In this document: positions 33,987-38,095 of the stretch, piece after piece
Layout: every line of letters begins with the position of its first letter
Position numbering within the stretch: position 1 is the stretch's first letter
Source of the DNA: CAYQOX01 sp964419335
Lineage (GTDB): Bacteria > Hinthialibacterota > Hinthialibacteria > Hinthialibacterales > Hinthialibacteraceae
Length of the DNA stretch: 38,095 bases
Direction of reading: 5' to 3'
Assembly (NCBI GenBank): GCA_964419335.1
Contig: CAYQOX010000043.1
Span: forward strand, 1 to 38,095
Notes under the pieces: generated by a model
Seen by the model: only the letters and a program-made list of their open reading frames with translations
Told to the model about the DNA's origin: nothing
Database searches by the model: none
Translations under genes and position numbers: made by a program

Positions 33987-35579
33987 ATGGAATCGATTAT
34001 TTGCCCCTCATGCGGTGCATCCAACCCATTGGAAGCCTCCGTTTGCGAAAATTGTAATGAAGATCTTAGCACTGTAAAAAGTGTCATCGATACCGCAAAC
34101 AATCATTATAACGAAGCCCTCGCCTTAGCCCATAACGGCCGCTTGGATGAGGCCATCAGCCAATTAGAAGCCGCTCTAGCCTTAAACGCCCAAAACCCCC
34201 AATATTACAACTTGCTTGGTACCATGTATGCTCAAAAAGGCTTATATAGCGAAGCCATCGACGCATGGGAACGCTCCCTCTCGCTTAATCCCGAAGCCGA
34301 AAAGGCTTACCACAACATCGAAAAAGCCCATGATATGGAAGAGGAAACCGCAGAAACCCAACGAAAACGTCCCTTCCTCATCACGTCCATCGCCGCTTGT
34401 ATTGCCGCCGCCTTTTTATTGCTCACCACAGGATACTTTGGAGTACGCTCTTACTTTAAAACACAATCCATTAATACGCTCAATCAGCAATTGAATGAGC
34501 AAAAATCCGAACTCCAAGATTGGAAGAACAAATACACCAACATGCAAGAGCTGCTTCCCGAAGAAGGCATTAATGGCTTAGCTAACAAAATCACCGAACT
34601 CCAAACCTTGGCCAATGCCCGCCAAGAGCAATTGGAACGTACCACGAAACAACTCAATTCGAATCTACAACAAAGAAATGATGAAATCGAAAATCTGAAA
34701 GAACAATTAAATACCTTGCGTGAAGAAAACCGTGAACTAGAAAGACAAAATCAAAATATTAACCAACTACAAGCCATTATCAACAACAACAATCAAAAAA
34801 TTCAATCCTTAGAAGATACCATCTCGCAAAAGGATGAACAAATTGAAGACGCCAAACAATTAGCCGAGGAATATCGCATTCGCATGGCCACCGCCCAGAC
34901 CGAGATCGAAAACATCAAACAAGAAAAAGAAAACGCGATCGAAAACCAAAGAGCCACCCATGATAAAATCGTTAGCGGCCTTCGTTCGGAAATCCTCGAA
35001 CTGCGCGACGAAATCGCACAATATGAACGCCGCCTTGAAGATATGAAATATGCCAACGGTCTTGTTACCGAAGCCTATAAAAACTTGGGGAAAAACAATT
35101 TTTCCTTGGCCATGTCCAATGTTGAAAACGCCATCGAACGAGCCCCCAACCACCAATTAGCGATTTTTCTCCACAACGAAGTTCAAAAAATCCTTAATGA
35201 TCCCCTCGAACAAGAAATTCGCCGAAGAGAAGCAGATGAACGGGAAATTCGCCGCCAAGAACAAAAAGAGGAATTGCTGAAAAAGAATCTCGATCTGGCC
35301 AAAAAACACTATAATGAAGGAGAATACAACAAAACCGTTGAACTCGTGAATCGCAGTCTCGTCTTGATGACCGCCGATCATAAACTTTATGACGATTATC
35401 TTGAACTCAAAGAAAAATCGGTTGAAATGAATAAGCAGATCGCCCTCATGCTCTTGGAAGCCAAAACCGAAATGCAAGAAGGGAATGTCAAAAAGGCCGA
35501 ATCGGTCTTAAACCAAATCTTGAAACGTGCTCCCGCAAACGTGGAAGCCCGGGAGATGAAGAGTCAGCTTATCCAATAA
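33987..35579 (+). CDS. Zinc-ribbon/TPR/transmembrane/coiled-coil protein
   Basis: 530 residues. An N-terminal zinc ribbon (CPSC at 6-9, CENC at 20-23) leads to TPR repeats (about 33-118). One transmembrane helix follows (about 130-153, SIAACIAAAFLLLTTGY), so the N-terminal part faces the cytoplasm. Residues 158-365 form a long coiled coil rich in N, Q, E and K. The C-terminus (365-530) returns to TPR-like helices. No enzyme motif. It may scaffold other proteins at the inner membrane across to the periplasm; the exact role is unknown. AGGGAG precedes the start. It follows dnaK by 230 nt with a terminator between, and ends in its own strong terminator, so it appears to be a single-gene unit. 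Confidence 0.7.
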   Translation: MESIICPSCGASNPLEASVCENCNEDLSTVKSVIDTANNHYNEALALAHNGRLDEAISQLEAALALNAQNPQYYNLLGTMYAQKGLYSEAIDAWERSLSLNPEAEKAYHNIEKAHDMEEETAETQRKRPFLITSIAACIAAAFLLLTTGYFGVRSYFKTQSINTLNQQLNEQKSELQDWKNKYTNMQELLPEEGINGLANKITELQTLANARQEQLERTTKQLNSNLQQRNDEIENLKEQLNTLREENRELERQNQNINQLQAIINNNNQKIQSLEDTISQKDEQIEDAKQLAEEYRIRMATAQTEIENIKQEKENAIENQRATHDKIVSGLRSEILELRDEIAQYERRLEDMKYANGLVTEAYKNLGKNNFSLAMSNVENAIERAPNHQLAIFLHNEVQKILNDPLEQEIRRREADEREIRRQEQKEELLKKNLDLAKKHYNEGEYNKTVELVNRSLVLMTADHKLYDDYLELKEKSVEMNKQIALMLLEAKTEMQEGNVKKAESVLNQILKRAPANVEAREMKSQLIQ

Positions 35580-35614
35580 CAAATACGAAGGTTGATCATC
35601 ACCCTTTTGTAACC

Positions 35615-35645
35615 ACCCGGCGTTGTCACTCCAACGCCGGGTTTT
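35615..35645 (+). terminator. Intrinsic terminator after the zinc-ribbon/TPR gene
   Basis: A perfect 11-bp stem ACCCGGCGTTG (35615-35625) / CAACGCCGGGT (35632-35642) with a 6-nt loop followed by TTTTATC. It lies 36 nt past the stop codon, well placed to end that transcript. Confidence 0.85.
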
Positions 35646-35804
35646 ATCATTCCCACTTTTCCCCTTAAAGGCGTCTTAACCCATAACCAACACATGCTTG
35701 CCTCAGGGATTAAAGTTGGATAAATTCCAATTTTTGAGTTATTATTTATAATATGGCCAAAAGCGTTTTTTACTCTATTATTTACATGAAAGCCCTTTAC
35801 GAGA

Positions 35805-36572
35805 ATGAATCCAGAAAAACTCCGAAAATTACTCACTAATGTCCAAAATCAATCTCTTTCCATCGATGAAGCGATCGCTACATTGAAAAATCTCCCTTAT
35901 CAAGATATAGGAATCGCCACCATCGACCATCATCGCTCGTTACGCCAAGGCACCCCTGAAGTCATCCTGTGCCAAGAGAAGGAAACTCAGGATATTATCC
36001 GTATCGTGAACCACCTCCGTGATAAAGAGCATCCAGTTCTAGCCACCCGCATCCGCCCGGAAGCCATGAGCGAATTACACCAGCACTTTCCCGAAGCCAC
36101 CTTCTACGAGCGTTGCCATGCTTTCACTTTGGGCTCCTCCACTGAAGAGACCCGGGTAGGACAAGTTGCCATTATCTGCGCTGGGACCTCAGACCTCCCG
36201 GTCGCCGAAGAAGCCTTCATCACCGCCCAATTCACCGGCTCCAATGCGATCCAACTTACAGACGTGGGCGTCGCCGGCATCCATCGCCTATTAGGCCGCC
36301 TCGAAGTCATTCGTGAAGCCAACGCCATCGTGGTGGTCGCAGGAATGGAAGGCGCACTTGCCAGCGTCGTCGGCGGATTAGTCGACTCTCCCGTGATCGC
36401 AGTCCCCACCAGTGTGGGCTACGGAGTGAGTTTCGGAGGAGTCTCCGCCCTGCTCACCATGCTGAACAGTTGCAGCGCAGGCGTTTCAGTGGTAAATATT
36501 GATAATGGATTCGGCGCTGGGTTTGCAGCCAGCTTGATTAATAAAAAAATCTGCCAACAACCATCATCATGA
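35805..36572 (+). CDS. larB: LarB, pyridinium-3,5-biscarboxylic acid mononucleotide synthase
   Basis: 255 residues, related to PurE. Family segments: TIDHHRSLRQGTPEVILCQ, ICAGTSDLPVAEEAFITA, LTDVGVAGIHRLLGRLE, VVAGMEGALASVVGGLV and the C-terminal NIDNGFGAGFAASLI. LarB carboxylates and hydrolyses nicotinic acid adenine dinucleotide, the first step toward the nickel-pincer nucleotide cofactor of lactate racemase and related LarA enzymes. LarC, LarE and LarA are not in the window. The ribosome binding site is weak (GAGA). It ends 26 nt before the start chosen for the following exported protein. Confidence 0.92.
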   Translation: MNPEKLRKLLTNVQNQSLSIDEAIATLKNLPYQDIGIATIDHHRSLRQGTPEVILCQEKETQDIIRIVNHLRDKEHPVLATRIRPEAMSELHQHFPEATFYERCHAFTLGSSTEETRVGQVAIICAGTSDLPVAEEAFITAQFTGSNAIQLTDVGVAGIHRLLGRLEVIREANAIVVVAGMEGALASVVGGLVDSPVIAVPTSVGYGVSFGGVSALLTMLNSCSAGVSVVNIDNGFGAGFAASLINKKICQQPSS

Positions 36573-36598
36573 CTCTCTCCGTAAGGGAAGGATCATAC

Positions 36599-37975
36599 AT
36601 GAGCAATATAAGATACCGGTTCTCTTCTCTCTTCTTAACTCTACTTCTTTGCACCTTCTTCTTACAATCCCATGAAGGGGTTGCTGATATTGTAACCTTA
36701 GAAGATGGCGCCAGCTTCCGCTGTATAGTGCTCGACGAAGTCGAGTCTTCTGATTCAGGAGATCAGTATGTCAAAATCCGTGTGATGAATTCCATCATTT
36801 GGATTCCTCGAGATGAAATTAACCGGATTGAAAAAACCGAAGATGAAAAAAGGGCCTCCAGCGAAGTCCAAGCACTCATCGATCGCTTAATCCAGGAAGG
36901 AAAAATTGTACCTGAATTGGAAAAACAATTGGACTTCATTGTCCCCCAAACTCCAGTGCAGTCCAATGTCACCATCACCGCCAAAAAGATCATGGGATGG
37001 GCTTATCTATACGAAAACAACCGCGCCATGGAAGAAGGAGAAAGGGCACAACTGGTCGAGGGTGGTGTCGTTCCCGAAGATTACCTCCTTGTTGTCTCTC
37101 CCAATAGCCGCGTTACATTGGATGTTGGAGGAATTGGAGAAATTGGCTTATACGGTCAAACTCACATCCGCTTCGATGATCTACGGGTGGATAGTTCCAT
37201 CCAGAAGTACACCATTGGCCTACGATTACTCGAAGGAGAAGCATGGTTTTCCTTCAAGAAAAAAGAAAACGGGGATAACGACTGGAAGCGGGTCATTTTC
37301 TCTATCAACGCTGTCAAAACCGTCATTCAAGATGGAACCCTTTATGCGCGTACCACAGAAACCTTCGCTGCCGTGGATATTACATTTATCGAAGGGGAAC
37401 GGAATCTCTATTTTCAACGAGGCGCGGACGGGCCTTACCTTATCTCTCCAGGCCAAATGATGGAAGTCTCCCCCGGGTCGAACACCATTCCCGTGAAAGC
37501 AGCTGAAAATCATCAAAAGTTATCACAAACAATTCAAACCTGGAACAATTGGGAACCAGAAAAACTGGCTGTCGATTTAGAGATTCATATTCCCCCCCTA
37601 AAAACCTTGACTCCTTACCCGCCCATTCCCATCTTATACGATCCAGAGATCCAGATCGATTCCTCCCTCCTCATGCCGCCGATTACTCAAAGCCTTAGCG
37701 AAGTCCTCGACGAATACCGCCAAGCCTTGGATCAATATCAATACGATACCGGCAAATACCCTCCCAACGAATATGGACTGTTTGGATTGCAAAAATCCTA
37801 CAACGTAGGCAGTTGGCGGGGCCCTTATATCCCCCTCGATCTTCCCAGAAAAGATCCATGGGGTAACGCATTCGTTTACGAACTTTTTGAAAATAACGGA
37901 AAAAAATATCCCGATGTCCGCAGCATGGGACCCAACAAAAAAGACGATCGCGGCTTGGGCGACGATATCCGTTGA
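36599..37975 (+). CDS. Exported FecR-like protein fused to a GspG-type C-terminal domain
   Basis: About 458 residues. Start ATG at 36599 with AAGGAT upstream; a longer reading from 36569 overlaps larB and lacks a ribosome binding site. A Sec-type signal (FSSLFLTLLLCTFFLQSHEGVA) is followed by a short beta-rich segment (DIVTLEDGASFRCIVLDEV...) and a coiled linker. Residues about 150-320 resemble the FecR periplasmic domain (VVSPNSRVTLDVGG, IGLYGQTHIRFDDL, TIGLRLLEGEAWFSF, then INAVKTVIQDGTLYAR). The last 93 residues (366-458) match the soluble domain of the type II secretion major pseudopilin GspG: ALDQYQYDTGKYPPNEYGLFGL, RGPYIPLDLPRKDPWGNAFVYEL and a closing LGDDIR calcium-type segment. No N-terminal pilin helix is present. 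Role unknown; a periplasmic scaffold or secretion-associated protein is possible. Confidence 0.65.
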   Translation: MSNIRYRFSSLFLTLLLCTFFLQSHEGVADIVTLEDGASFRCIVLDEVESSDSGDQYVKIRVMNSIIWIPRDEINRIEKTEDEKRASSEVQALIDRLIQEGKIVPELEKQLDFIVPQTPVQSNVTITAKKIMGWAYLYENNRAMEEGERAQLVEGGVVPEDYLLVVSPNSRVTLDVGGIGEIGLYGQTHIRFDDLRVDSSIQKYTIGLRLLEGEAWFSFKKKENGDNDWKRVIFSINAVKTVIQDGTLYARTTETFAAVDITFIEGERNLYFQRGADGPYLISPGQMMEVSPGSNTIPVKAAENHQKLSQTIQTWNNWEPEKLAVDLEIHIPPLKTLTPYPPIPILYDPEIQIDSSLLMPPITQSLSEVLDEYRQALDQYQYDTGKYPPNEYGLFGLQKSYNVGSWRGPYIPLDLPRKDPWGNAFVYELFENNGKKYPDVRSMGPNKKDDRGLGDDIR

Positions 37976-38047
37976 AGTCTTTTTTAGGTCCATCCTGTAT
38001 TTGAGTACATTTTAAAGAAAACAGAACATGATTCTAAAGTGAGGACC

Positions 38048-38095
38048 ATGGCTATTTTCAATGAATATGAATCGAACCAAAACGCTGAAGGGGCT
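38048..38095 (+). CDS. Partial CDS truncated by the window end
   Basis: An ATG at 38048 opens 16 codons (beginning MAIFNEYESNQNAEGA) that run off the window with no stop. GTGAGGACC immediately before it provides a ribosome binding site. Too short to identify. It lies 72 nt after the FecR-GspG protein with no terminator between, so it may be in the same transcript. Confidence 0.5.
   Translation, partial: MAIFNEYESNQNAEGA

Overview
The window is a compact chromosomal stretch (about 47% GC by eye) from a Gram-negative-like bacterium, probably an uncultured lineage near the PVC/FCB groups. This is inferred from planctomycete-type LamG motifs, Sec-exported beta-propeller and FecR-like proteins, pseudopilin-type C-terminal domains and a polysaccharide deacetylase of the kind found with exosortase (XrtA) loci. 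I cannot fix the phylum without a tree. No rRNA, tRNA, CRISPR array, phage gene or insertion sequence was seen.

Layout. (1) 145-4675, minus strand: an Smg/DUF494 protein with a terminator, then two exported carbohydrate-related proteins: a DUF4038-like glycosidase carrying what reads as a circularly permuted LamG domain, and a calcium-motif beta-propeller resembling rhamnogalacturonan-lyase-type propellers. (2) 5044-8684, plus: a three-gene overlapping operon for a diacetamido-uronic-acid type sugar (WbpE-like aminotransferase; a WbpB-WbpD fusion; a polyprenyl-type GT2 glycosyltransferase). (3) 8911-11466: a giant GreA with a TPR-like and Tudor/CarD-like N-terminal extension. (4) 11651-13484: ArsM arsenite methyltransferase convergent with a probable lipoprotein beta-propeller. 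(5) 13558-22866: the information-processing operon nusA-infB-ylxP-rbfA-truB-rpsO-pnp, with a promoter plus immediate terminator-like hairpin ahead of nusA, several spacer stem-loops, and a 152-nt long hairpin in the pnp leader. (6) 22967-25606, minus: ABC exporter, CoA-binding protein and rplU. (7) 25888-29509: polysaccharide deacetylase (plus) overlapping the tail of a minus-strand cluster (pseudopilin-like protein, dGTPase, PIN-domain protein, flavin-reductase-like protein). (8) 29856-33756: a J-like/TPR protein with an NPE in place of HPD, GrpE, and a divergent short DnaK with an enlarged interdomain linker. (9) 33987-38095: a zinc-ribbon/TPR/transmembrane/coiled-coil protein, LarB, an exported FecR-like protein fused to a GspG C-terminal domain, and the first 16 codons of a further gene.

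The strongest leads are the non-canonical Hsp70 module (J motif and Hsp70 linker altered together), the permuted LamG inserted in the glycosidase, the FecR-GspG fusion lacking a pilin helix, and two structured leaders (nusA and pnp) that suggest autoregulation of the transcription and RNA-decay machinery.
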